Below, one piece after another: positions 31,980 through 42,305 of a stretch of DNA of 64,000 bases. A program made the position numbers and the translations under genes. This DNA is from Nitzschia sp. pyKryTriq1 (Eukaryota > Bacillariophyta > Bacillariophyceae > Bacillariales > Bacillariaceae), in contig OY101122.1 of the NCBI GenBank assembly GCA_956465555.1, positions 62,001-126,000 of the forward strand. Direction: 5' to 3'. Position 1 is the stretch's first letter. Each line of letters starts with the position of its first letter. The notes below the pieces were generated by a model. That model had not been told where the DNA came from and did no database searches. It was given only the letters and a program-made list of their open reading frames with translations.

Positions 31980-34046
31980 TTACCATCGAAGAACACCAGA
32001 TGCCGAGGCCGGGCTCGTTCCTTCGTCTTCCTCTTCTTCTACTTCTTCGGTGCCGTCCAATAGGAATCGCCTTAAATTGCCGGTGCAACCAGCGCTTTGA
32101 CGAAAGTTTGTACATTTGCCGTTCGAACCATTTATGGAGGCACAGCATGAACAACATTCAGTTGCAGGGAAGAGAACGCCGGTGGAACCACCAGGGGTTT
32201 CAGTCGTAGTGGTCTGCTTACCTGATGCAATCCCATAATTAAACCCATCCTTAATAACTGTAGGTGTAGAAGGGGGCGACGGGGCGGCACAAAAGTCTGT
32301 AGGGGATGCTGTTGGAATTCCTCTGTTGGGACAGCTGGTCGGTTGTGGAGTCGGACTAGGAGTTGCTTGCGGTGCTGGAGTTGTTTGCGGTGCTGGAGTT
32401 GTTTGCGGTGAAGGAGTTGCTTGCGGTGCAGAAGTTGCTTGCGGTGCTGGGGTTGCTTGCGGTGCTGGAGTTGCTTGGGGTGCTGGGGTTGCTTGGGGTG
32501 CTGGGGTTGCTTGTGGTGCAGGAGTTGCTTGTGGTGCAGGAGTTGTTTGCGGTGCAGGAGTTGCTTGCGGTGCAGGAGTTGCTTGCGGTGCTGGAGTTGC
32601 TTGCGGTGCTGGGGTTGCTTGCGGTGCTGGAGTTGCTTGCGGTGCTGGAGTTGCTTGGGGTGCTGGGGTTGCTTGGGGTGCTGGGGTTGCTTGTGGTGCT
32701 GGGGTTGCTTGCGGTGCTGGCGTTGCTTGGATTGGTGCTGGAGTTGCTTGTGGTGCTGGGGTTGCTTGGGGTGCAGGAGTTGCTTGCGGTGCTGGAGTTG
32801 CTAGCGGTGCTGGAGTTGCTAGCGGTGCAGGAGTTGCTTGCGGTGCAGGAGTTGCTTGTGGTGCAGGAGTTGTTTGCGGTGCAGGAGTTGCTTGCGGTGC
32901 TGGGGTTGCTTGCGGTGCTGGAGTTGCTTGGATTGGTGCACCTGTTGTTGGTGCTGGTCCACCGCCTGAATTTGGTGCTCTAGACGGTGGTGAAGTAGTT
33001 GAAACGTCTGGGCAGTCTCCTTTTTTAGCTTTGCTATACTTGGAACCTCCTTTCCCTGACTTTCTTGATCCTTTACTATCTCCTCTTCTTGAGGAGTATT
33101 CAAGATAGTTAGACGCATATGCTCCACCACCACCAGTGATTGCTCGAGGACTTGTGCGAAGATAATATTCTGGAATATCTTCTTCATCTTCTTCCAAGTG
33201 TTGGTAGTATTCACCGTCTTCTTCTATTTCTCCCTGGGATGACATTCTTAATTTGTCACCCCCTTTACTTTTCCCGCCTTGTTTACCTTTGCCTTTACCT
33301 TTGCCTCTTTTACCAGCCTTGGCTGTTCCTTTTCCAGCCTTGCCTTTTCCGCATCCTCGGCGGCTTTTGCTGCTGCCTTTGCCACGATGTTTGGAATAGG
33401 CGTAATCGAGATCACTGTAAGATTCTCCAGTGCTATCTTGATATGCCGCTTTGTAGCTTTCACGTTCATAGACACTGGTGGTCGTGCTGCTGGTGGACGC
33501 TTTATATTCATCCTTACTGCTGCTTTTGATACCACCACCACTCGCCGAAGTAGTACTGTCATTGTAGTATCCTTCTTCTTGACCATCATTATCATCATCA
33601 TGTATATCACGATCATCATGGTCCTCATTCTCCTTTTGTTCGTCGGCCACATTCTCGACGAGAGATGTCGTCGGATCGTCTTTCATTTTCATCTTCGTTT
33701 GAAGACTTCGACGATAGACGACGACATCATGACCATCATCTTCGCCCTCTTCCTGGTGTGGTTCCTCTTTTGATTCATGTTCAGTAGTAGCAGTTGTTGT
33801 TGTTCCGTCACCCTCGCCAATAGTACCACCTGCAGCAGCACCGGCAGCAGCAACAACAACAGAATGACGACGACCACGAATAGTAGCATCAGCAGCACCC
33901 TCCGCACCACGTTGTTGCGGCTGCTCTGCTTGTTGTCCTCGGACCAGCGTTGTTCGTGCATGGGTACCGTGGTCGCATAGTAGTACCCAAGCAATGAAAA
34001 GAATGATGGAAACGATGATGTGTTGTCGTGAGGATAGTATCTTCAT
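31980..34046 (-). CDS. Secreted Lys/Gly/Ser-rich protein with VLRW tail (paralog 3)
   Basis: 688 residues from the ATG at 34046, which is shared with paralog 2; an in-frame ATG at 34079 could add 11 residues. It has the same signal peptide, the RRSL site, both aromatic/Arg/Gly modules and both Lys blocks. The first block is GCGKGKAGKG and GKGKGKQGGK; the second ends GDCPDV. Compared with paralog 2 it has two acidic or Ala/Gly-rich insertions and its first RXL is changed to RTTL. Its stalk is about 35 units of ATPAPQ. The Cys domain is short (ECCSCCASINGSNGKC), followed by RRFLLDGTEE and SASGVLRW-stop. The stalk probably grew by repeat expansion. A role in the extracellular matrix or frustule is inferred. 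Confidence 0.8.
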   Translation of the reverse strand: MKILSSRQHIIVSIILFIAWVLLCDHGTHARTTLVRGQQAEQPQQRGAEGAADATIRGRRHSVVVAAAGAAAGGTIGEGDGTTTTATTEHESKEEPHQEEGEDDGHDVVVYRRSLQTKMKMKDDPTTSLVENVADEQKENEDHDDRDIHDDDNDGQEEGYYNDSTTSASGGGIKSSSKDEYKASTSSTTTSVYERESYKAAYQDSTGESYSDLDYAYSKHRGKGSSKSRRGCGKGKAGKGTAKAGKRGKGKGKGKQGGKSKGGDKLRMSSQGEIEEDGEYYQHLEEDEEDIPEYYLRTSPRAITGGGGAYASNYLEYSSRRGDSKGSRKSGKGGSKYSKAKKGDCPDVSTTSPPSRAPNSGGGPAPTTGAPIQATPAPQATPAPQATPAPQTTPAPQATPAPQATPAPLATPAPLATPAPQATPAPQATPAPQATPAPIQATPAPQATPAPQATPAPQATPAPQATPAPQATPAPQATPAPQATPAPQATPAPQATPAPQTTPAPQATPAPQATPAPQATPAPQATPAPQATPAPQATSAPQATPSPQTTPAPQTTPAPQATPSPTPQPTSCPNRGIPTASPTDFCAAPSPPSTPTVIKDGFNYGIASGKQTTTTETPGGSTGVLFPATECCSCCASINGSNGKCTNFRQSAGCTGNLRRFLLDGTEEVEEEEDEGTSPASASGVLRW
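32344..32935 (-). repeat. ATPAPQ stalk-coding minisatellite of paralog 3
   Basis: About 590 bp of 18-bp units (plus-strand sense GGAGTTGCTTGCGGTGCT) encode the six-residue ATPAPQ stalk unit. Sporadic variants encode T, L, S or IQ. Confidence 0.9.
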
Positions 34047-35022
34047 TCTTCTTTCGACTTTTCTCTTGGTGTTGCTCATCTTGTTTTTCTAGTACTAATG
34101 GTTGTTGTGTGGTTGTAGTAGAGGAATGATTAAAATTGTCGTTTTTGTTGTGGCACGCTGCAATGCGTTGGACGGAGGACGTGAAAGCGTTGAGATTCGG
34201 CTCAACTGATGATCGGAAAATGTGGGCATAAATAAACCTAGTGATGCAAGTCGACAGGTTCGCGTTATGTTATTATTTAGAACCAAATTTCATGTTGCTG
34301 ACTGCACATGCTCGCTGTACATAGACGAACTCACTCGATCGCCGATCGACGGGCGGGAGGAGTATGTAGTAGGTGCGCGACTGGAAAGGTTCCGTTGAGG
34401 GATGTTTTGGTTTGTCTTCCATTTAATGGCGACGAAGGATGCGAATGCTACATAACGAACATCTCCCGTTTCCAAAACTGCTTATCTATTCTTCCATGAT
34501 TATTAATAAATAAAGTGCAATAAGGATCGTTCGTCGGACATGGAATAAATAATAGTCACATGTGGTGCTCAATAACAACGTTGAGACGATGACTCAATGA
34601 GAATATCATTGAGTGCACAGTTTTGCGTCATGAAATTTCTACCCGGCTATTATTGAACTAGGTAAATACTAATTAGAACTTCAACCAAGCTTCAACGTCA
34701 TGTAGTAGTGCCATAGTAAAAAGCCTCTCTATTCTTCCATGATTGATTCAATAAAGAGCAAGCGCGCATGATGCGGAAATATCACGAGCTACAAGTACGG
34801 TACGTACACCGGTAGGATGTACTACTGTACCTGTACTGAACTGCATTGTACCTCTCTCTATTGGTGCGAGAAAGAGACTTACCGCATCATCATCATCATC
34901 ATCATTATTCCCCTATGCTGGAGTATTGGCAATGCAGCTACATTCATTCATTCATTCATTCCTTCATTCACACGATCATCATGGTCACTTCCAAAACCGA
35001 AGAAGCAATATTATAACCGTCA

Positions 35023-35067
<45 letters not shown>

Positions 35068-35617
35068 AATGCGAGTAGTCGCCGTCAAAGCAATGCTATT
35101 ATACTGTAATATATCTGCACATGGCGCCGCGCTTCGTCCTTCGGTGAAACACTTATACCACAACACAACACAACACAACACAACACAACACAACATACAG
35201 CATCCAGCCATATTATCCAGCCATATTATCCGGCCATTTTATTTCTACCGGGAGCCTGCAAGAATATGCGGCGCTCTGCCGTATAGAGAGAGCATCAAGA
35301 GCATGACCACAGGATGACGCTGACGACGACGACGACGACGACGCGATGATGCGCTTATCTATTTGTTATCAGATGATTCACGTGTTTTTCTTCTTTACAC
35401 GACGCACCGCAAGAACAAGCAGCAAGTCACGATAATATTATGCTCCTCGCATAAATATATGAACAATGTGGATGCGATGGACGCGTGGCTAGTTTATTGC
35501 TGGTTATAATATGTATACATGTTTTGTGTGCTGTTGCTTGCTTGACCGCCTACTATGATATACTGTACTAATACGAGTACTCAAGTTTCGTCGTCGGATG
35601 TGGCTGCGTCGCTCCCT
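32932..35617. repeat. Segmental tandem duplication, copy 2
   Basis: The partner of 29402-31603, in direct orientation. It differs by insertions within the coding part (about 33520-33660 and 33780-33860) and by a ~235-bp insertion upstream of the gene (about 34493-34730). Flanking words, microsatellites and the end point are conserved. Confidence 0.9.
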
Positions 35618-36180
35618 TTGACACCTACTAGCCGCCAGCATACAGCATCCTATCCCAATCGCATCCGAAGCAGAATCAGCATGATCATGACATGACCGAC
35701 GCGACACCTCCTGCTATTATACACTCGCATTCTTCTTGTGTGCCAGTGGAAGCGGCATCATCAGCATCAGTGATATTATTATTGTTATTGTTATTGTTAT
35801 CATGATTATATTTTTCTCCTCATCGCTATCAACAACAACAACAACAACAACATGACCATGATAATCTTGACTCCGCAGCAGCAGCAGCAGTATACTTACT
35901 AATGATGATGATGATGATGATGATGAGCGCGGTGGAGTCTCCTCTTGTATTTCTTCAAAGTATGTATTACTTGTTGTTTTGTTGACCGTGCATCCATCCT
36001 CCATGTCATGATATATTCCGGGAGGATACATAATACCGCACAGCATAAGCGACTACTACTACTAGGTATTTATTTCCTTTCGAACTTTTCTTGTTGAGTT
36101 GAGTTGTTGTTCCAAGAAGTATATCGTTCATTAGCTATTTTCTTGTTGTCTATTGTTCTTGCCATTCGCTCTCCCTTCTA
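34047..36180. other. Intergenic region between paralogs 3 and 4
   Basis: It consists of the duplicated upstream flank (to 35617), including an insertion at about 34493-34730, and then single-copy sequence with CAT/ATG and CAG/GTT microsatellites (35750-35930). No credible gene. Confidence 0.5.
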
Positions 36181-37869
36181 TTACCATCGAAGAACACCCG
36201 AGGTGGTGGTGGTGGTGGTGGTGGCAGATTTCGTTGTTCTATTCTCTTTTCCTTTCTTGCCCTCCACTAGGAATCTTCTATCATCCACCGGGGCAGGGCA
36301 AAAGTCACCTGGCGAAACGCACTGATTGTTTTCAGTGTTGCAACAACAAGAACAACACGCATCCGACTGGAACTTTTTATTGGTCTCGTTGTCAGGATTC
36401 TGAGCTACAGGCACCTTTCCTTCAGGAAGGAAACATTCACTGTTAGCGTTCCCGTTCTTATATCCGTAATTCGGAATGAATGGTCTTCCGTTTACCGTAG
36501 TAGTTGGTGGAGCTGACGGGCCGCTGGAGTTGCAAAAATTGTTTATGTCTCCATTCTTGGTCGTTGGAGATGGTGTTCCATATGTTCTTGGTGATGGGGC
36601 GGCACACGTGAAGGTAGTAGGTATGGGAGCAGCAGTTGCTTGGGGTGCAGGAGTTGCTTGGGGTGCTGGAGTTCCGGCACCTAGAGTTGGTGGTGGAGTT
36701 GCTTGGGGTGCTGGAGTTGGTGTTGGAGTTGCTAGGGGTGCTGGAGTTGCTTGGGGTGCTGGAGTTGGTGGTGGAGTTGCTAGGGGTGCTGGAGTTGCTT
36801 GGGGTGCTGGAGTTGGTGGTGGAGTTGCTAGGGGTGCTGGAGTTGCTTGGGGTGCTGGAGTTGGTGGTGGAGTTGCTAGGGGTGCTGGAGTTCCGGCACC
36901 AAGAGCTGGTGCTGGAGTTGGTGCTGGAGTTCCGGCACCAAGAGCTGGTGCTGGAGTTGGTGCTGGAGGTGTTTCCTCTGGGCAGTCTCTCTTAGATTTG
37001 CTTGACTTGGAGGACTTGCTAGACTTGGAAGCCTTTGCTTTTGCATTATGGAATTCAGCTCGTGCGGTAATACCTGCCTCTCCCTCTTGCACTCTCGAGC
37101 TTCCTCGGGTGTACCTGTACGTGGCAGCTCCGTCCTCGGCAGTAGACGAGATAACCTTGGTCCTGGAGGTGCCACCACCATTGCTGCTGCCCCCCTCTCC
37201 CTTTGGGGTAGCGGCAGGCAGCCTCCTCTTCTTGCGTCTTTCGTCCGCTCCCTTGCCTTTTCCTTTTCCTTTTCCTTTGCCGCAGTTGGAAGATTTGGAG
37301 GACTTGTTGATGCCCTTTGTTCCACCATTCGAACTCCTGAAGGCGTCGGCATAGGCTCCTCCGCCACCTTCGGAGGCTCGAGCACTGATGCGAGAATAAC
37401 GTTCCGCACCACCTGCTACTGCTGAGCGGTCCGCGTCCTCATCCCCTTCGCCATGATGAAGGATGGTCTCATAATCGTCAGAGTACTTGCTCGAAGTCTC
37501 GAGGATTTTAGCCTTGGAAGCACCCGCCGATTCTCCAGCCTTCTCGGATAGTAGACCACGGAGTCGCGTAGCTAGTTCATCCTCCTCCTTTTGTCCTTCC
37601 GGCAAAGCAAAACTGCTTGTTTTCGACGACGAAAAGAACGACGATGACGTCTCCTCGTAGTCTTCTTTCATGCCAGCACCAGGAGCATCATCATGATGCT
37701 GAAGTCGAGAAGAAGTGGTCATGACCACCTCTCCGCTAGACAATCCAGCAACAAGAAGTAGAGAGAGAAGAAGCAGGGCGACAGATCGCGCCCCGCCCGT
37801 GCTGCAGCCGACACCGTTGCTGGCAGCAGCAGTCGGCTGGATCAGATTCCTGGAGCTCATCATCTTCAT
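36181..37869 (-). CDS. Secreted Lys/Ser-rich protein with pentalysine cluster and VLRW tail (paralog 4)
   Basis: 562 residues from ATG 37869; the frame extends upstream only from a TTG. A signal peptide (about 27-46) is followed by RGLLSEKAG (104-112), which aligns with the RRLL site of paralog 1. Module one YSRISARASEGGGGAYADAF (158-177) leads into a Lys/Gly block with one Cys (NCGKGKGKGKGKG). Module two YRYTRGSSRVQEGEAGITAR (251-270) leads into an exact KXXKXXKXXKXXK cluster (279-291) and RDCPEE. The stalk is PAPTPAPALGAGT and TPAPQATPAPLA repeats. The Cys domain has KKFQSDACCSCCCN...NQCV, then RRFLVEG and SGVLRW-stop. Pentalysine clusters direct silaffins to silica in a model diatom, so silica association is a reasonable inference here. 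Confidence 0.82.
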   Translation of the reverse strand: MKMMSSRNLIQPTAAASNGVGCSTGGARSVALLLLSLLLVAGLSSGEVVMTTSSRLQHHDDAPGAGMKEDYEETSSSFFSSSKTSSFALPEGQKEEDELATRLRGLLSEKAGESAGASKAKILETSSKYSDDYETILHHGEGDEDADRSAVAGGAERYSRISARASEGGGGAYADAFRSSNGGTKGINKSSKSSNCGKGKGKGKGKGADERRKKRRLPAATPKGEGGSSNGGGTSRTKVISSTAEDGAATYRYTRGSSRVQEGEAGITARAEFHNAKAKASKSSKSSKSSKSKRDCPEETPPAPTPAPALGAGTPAPTPAPALGAGTPAPLATPPPTPAPQATPAPLATPPPTPAPQATPAPLATPPPTPAPQATPAPLATPTPTPAPQATPPPTLGAGTPAPQATPAPQATAAPIPTTFTCAAPSPRTYGTPSPTTKNGDINNFCNSSGPSAPPTTTVNGRPFIPNYGYKNGNANSECFLPEGKVPVAQNPDNETNKKFQSDACCSCCCNTENNQCVSPGDFCPAPVDDRRFLVEGKKGKENRTTKSATTTTTTTSGVLRW

Positions 37870-38852
37870 GATTCTTTCAGAGTCGTAGTAAGAAAGACTG
37901 TTCTTCTTGAGTGAGGACGACAAGGCGAGTAAAAAGTAAAGCAAATGGGGTGAGCCCGGTGGTTCGCTACCGGTAATGAGGAAGAGTGAAAGTATATCGG
38001 TACGTACTCTCGAACGCTGCAAAAAACGGACTTTTCTTTTTGTGTGAGTTAGTATTGCGAGGTGCAGTACTTTGTTTTTGTTTTGTTTTGTTGTGTTTTG
38101 CGGTTCCATCGATCCGCGAATTGGTGCTGCCGACAAGGATGCATACTATCAATAATGGCTTCGACGAAGAAGAACAATACTTAGAGACCCAATGTCGTTT
38201 TGTTGAATCTGTCTTCTGAACGGAACAAAATTGAATAAGCCCCCTACCGACCGGCCCGTCTTTTTGTCTAATTACTGAAAATTTCAGAAGCTATTATTTT
38301 CATCAACACGATACAACCCCTTAAAGGCTTCGATTATCATTGTCACTAACTATTGCTTTACGCAACCATTGCGCCTTCAACGGATGATGTACTTGTACTT
38401 AAAGATTGATTATTCGCGCGATGGATGACCTCGGGTCACGTGGGCAGGAGCGATCGATAGCCTCGATCGATGTCATGATGTATGTGATGTCATGAATGCA
38501 TGGTACAGTAGGTGTCATAATGCCACGTGTAAGCGTTGGATGACAGGAGAAAGTCGGATGAGTCATGAAGGGAGGTCGGTTCATCATCCCAACTCCTCAG
38601 GACGGGCATTTCGCTCGGTGGGGTCATAATTTAGACATTGCCCTTTTGCGCTGCTGCGTAGCCTACTACTACTGCAGCGATATACAGTACTACTACTACC
38701 AGTAGTAGTACAGTAGAGAGTAGTAAACCGAGGACAAGTTGCTACTGTATGATGATAGTTCGTCTTGTTCCAACACAAATACTAATATTAAAATATTAGC
38801 CAGCATCATCATCATCATCATCATCATCATACCTCGCCGTGTCCAAACAAAA
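37870..38852. other. Divergent intergenic region
   Basis: This separates paralog 4 (minus) from the PC-esterase-like gene (plus). No credible gene. It holds an inverted ATCGATCG patch near 38449-38470 and CTACTAC/CAGTAGTAG words near 38670-38720. Confidence 0.45.
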
Positions 38853-41717
38853 ATGCTGCCACCAGCAGCATCAGCATCAGCATCAGCATCAGCATCATCT
38901 GCATTCTCGGTATCCTTTCGGACCCTGTCCGTAGGGACTGTCGTGTTGTTGTTGGTGCTGTTCAACTTTGCGAACTTTTCGGTTTTTCTCAAGAAGAAGC
39001 AGCAGCCAAACAACGTTTTTATGGGAGTAAGAGGAGGAGGAGGAGGAGGAGGAATGTTGTGGTCCTACTTTGGCAACGGCAACAGCAACGGCAAGAAGAA
39101 AAAAGCAGCCGCCGCTGCGTTGCGGCAACAGTTGTCGGTGGAAGCTCAAGCATTCTTGGATCGACACCAACAACGGTACTTGGACGCTGACCGGCTACAG
39201 TGGTGGCAACTACGACATTTGGGCTATTTGTACGAAGAACATCAAGTGTTATTGGCTGCCGTATTGCCCACCGGTACCGGTACCGATGCTTCTGCTGTGC
39301 TATCAAATGTCGGACGGCAAGTCATTCGAATATACAATGTGTGGAATAGCATTGGCAACAACAACAGCAGCAGCAGCAACAACAACAAAAAGACAAAGAC
39401 CCAAGAAGATCCTGAGGACGAATGCGAAAAGCTCACCCTTTGGGTACGTGTGAATGGTCCGGAATTATTTGCCGGATCGGCCGTGGCTGTACGAGACGAG
39501 GACGAAGACAATGATATTGATGATGATGCTTGTCACTGGGAATTTCCATTTGATTTACAAGTTCCTGGAAACTATCAGGTAGAGATCAAAGTTTTAGTGT
39601 GGAATGACATCCCACTATTATTAAGCCGCAATAAGAGTCATCTTCCGGGCCATGGTGAGGATGAGCTTTGCGACTCGGAAGTTCTTGACGAGGAGCAGAG
39701 AACGAGCCTCATCCGCAACAACACTGTCCACCTCAAGAAGATAATGATGATGAATCAAGAACCGCCAGCACCCACAGAGCAGCAGGGGCTGGTATTGTCT
39801 TTGGATGACTATGAACATTCAGGCTTTGTGGCATTCAAAATGTACTTGCCTGCTGAGACTTGCTGCACTCTCTGCAATCGTTTCCGTCCCTGGTGTTTGT
39901 ATTAGATCACACCAGCACTCCAAATTCAAAATCCAGAATTTACGACGACAGGATGTGAATTCCTCTTCCGCCGCAACGCCCCAACAACTCCCAAGAAGTA
40001 TCTGTTACAATCTCATTTGATTTCAAAACGATGGCCTGCTGCTTCTGCTTCTGCTTCTGCTGCTAACCAGTCACGGTATCCCGGGTTGATGAATAAGGAT
40101 TATCAAGTTCTCATGGGTCGTGTGGCCTCGTGGTCCTCGTCTCCGTCCATTTCATCCCAACTGGAGACAGCAGAAAGACCACCACCACCACCGTCACCAC
40201 CGAGCTCCTATTTTCTGGGCTGCGGATGGTTTTCATGGACATTGGATTTCCCATGCTTGGATGGGAATGATGACCAGATTTACATGGCCTCGACCAACTT
40301 TACTTTGCAACCACCACCGGCACCAGTAGTTGTAGAAGCGCCGGCCAAGGAAGGAGCGCCCTCACATCCAGAAGTGCAACCAGCCACTTCTTCTATTGGT
40401 GTTGGTACCACCCTACTACCACAACTGCCGCTTTGTGAATTGGAAGACGAAGTAATGTTTCTCAAGAACGACGACTACGACCACAGGAATACTACTACCA
40501 CTACTACTACTCAGAGCAACAACCAAAACAACATGCCCAAGGGACGATGGGTCCGCGAGGAATGGCCGGACGAGGAGGATTGTGGTCCATTCGAATGGGA
40601 TTCTAGTTTCCAATCCAAGTTCCGTTTGACCAAATTTATTGCCTCTCGCCCCCATTGCTGGCATCGGGATGACTTTTCCGACGTCGGTAATAGATGCATG
40701 GAAATGAATTGTGAATTTATCGAGGCAGCATCACGCTGGAAAAGTAGTGTCCATGCCGAGACGCAATGGATGGGAGTATGGCGAAATTACCATTGCGATT
40801 ATCTCGAATTTACGAATCAGCAACTACAAGAATGTTTATCCCAACGAAAGATTGTCTCTATGGAAACAGCGGGGGCATCCATCGCCGAATTTTTGAATGA
40901 ATATCTTCAGGCACGGCTGGCTCCTCTCAACTTGACGGCGGCAACGACGACGACGACGACGACGACTTCCAATGATGATTCTGTCAAGGTCATCTTTTCG
41001 ACACTCAATTCTTTTCATCGAGGGAAGGAAAAGAATCTAACAGCCTACCTGGAATCAGACAGATTTCCACCCGCGAACAATCGCACACTCATATACTGGT
41101 AAGTCGAGATCACGGCTTCTTCTTCTTGCTGTTGCTTTATTCCTTTCTCGTGATTGTTCTTCTTCTTCTTCTCGTCTTGACCGCAATCAATAACTGATCG
41201 TCGTCGCTGTCGCCGTCTTCGTCGTCGTCGTCATCTTATCAGGGTCACTTCTGCCTATCTATCCTCTGAACGAGAGATCAACATGTACGTGGGGGTACCG
41301 GAAGCTATGGATCAAGTCAGCTATCATGTCATGAAAAGAAAGGGTTATCATATGATTGACATGCATGACATGACCCCCGCCTTTACTTATGATACTGCTA
41401 CGCAATACGATGGAATGCACATTATCGGTACGTACTCGACTAGCTAATAGTAGTGGTATTCGTCGTACTGTGTTACGATCAAAAAACGCGGTCATGATGA
41501 TGCGCATGGTAGCATTGCACTAGTACTACTACTACACCCAGTATCTACGAATTCGAATCGAGGGAACAACAATTACTGTACCACTCACCGTCGTTTCTTT
41601 GTTTTCCTACCACTCTACTCTTTACTACTACTATTATTAGGCCCGCCAATGAAAATGGCGATCACCAAACTCTTTCATTACCTATGTAAAGACGTTGTGG
41701 ACGGAAGTCGAGTCTAG
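38853..41717 (+). pseudogene. PC-esterase/SGNH-like type II membrane protein interrupted by one in-frame TAG
   Basis: Three exons: 38853-41098, 41243-41427 and 41641-41717 (introns GTAAGT...CAG and GTACGT...TAG), 835 codons. The membrane anchor is about 24-45. An Ig-like region (LTLWVRVNGPELFAGSAV, CHWEFPFDLQVPGNYQVEIK) is followed by ETCCTLCNRFRPWC. Then come YFLGCGWFSWTLDFPCLDGN, a Cys-rich part (PHCWHRDDFSDVGNRCMEMN) and NYHCDYLEFTNQQLQECL. ETAGASIAEF may supply the Ser, and the last exon join supplies the DGMHI Asp-His pair. The TAG at 39903-39905 is in frame; coding-like sequence resumes at once (ITPALQIQNPEFTTTGCEFL). The context WCLY-stop-ITP suggests a lost Trp (TGG). Either it is a fresh pseudogene, the stop is read through, or there is a base error. 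The family is assigned from motif memory. Confidence 0.7.
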
Positions 41718-42305
41718 TAGGTAATGTAGTAGTAGATCGTGGACGAGGAGAAAAGTCCTACTACTAGTAGTAGTAGTCTACTACTAGGTACCTTGCACTC
41801 GGTAGCTACGAGCCGAACGAAGAATGTGGACTACCAGGACCATGGCGTCGACGTGCTCGAATTTCCTGGAAAGATTTTGATAGTTTTTGAGGTGTCGAAT
41901 TGGCAATTTTCCAATTTTGAGCAAAAGGTGTTTGACACGTCACTGTTAACGTCATCTACTGCGATTTCTACACAAGTCTTTTTACTAAGGAGAACCCTCT
42001 ACGGCGAACCCATGCATGGTGCCGGTCATTATTGTACCTTCGCAGTATCACTGCTTAATTTCGCGTTAATTATGAGGTACCATATTGTGGTATTTGGTAC
42101 CTGACCGAATGACCACTATTAGAAACTCCAAAAGGGATTCGGAGCCTCGCGTCGCGAATCCATTTCACGCGACAGTCATTATGAGGGGACTGTATCCAAA
42201 TTCCGAAACATATGTCAACAAACTAATCAATACCATACATATTTCAGGCAATACAACCATCTCTTCAAGCTGTAGATCGTTGCATCTCAACAGCAGTGCA
42301 CCGCC
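41718..42305. other. Intergenic region with a dispersed repeat
   Basis: No credible gene. 42120-42143 is a 24-nt inverted match to 9965-9988, and 42191-42209 shares 19 nt with about 45741-45760. This suggests pieces of a dispersed element. Confidence 0.45.

Noticed and set aside
32326-33108. Plus-strand frame of Gly-Val-Ala repeats resembling an elastin-like protein
   Set aside because: It is the antisense of the ATPAPQ stalk and the conserved N-terminal coding region of paralog 3, whose minus-strand reading has the signal peptide and family motifs.
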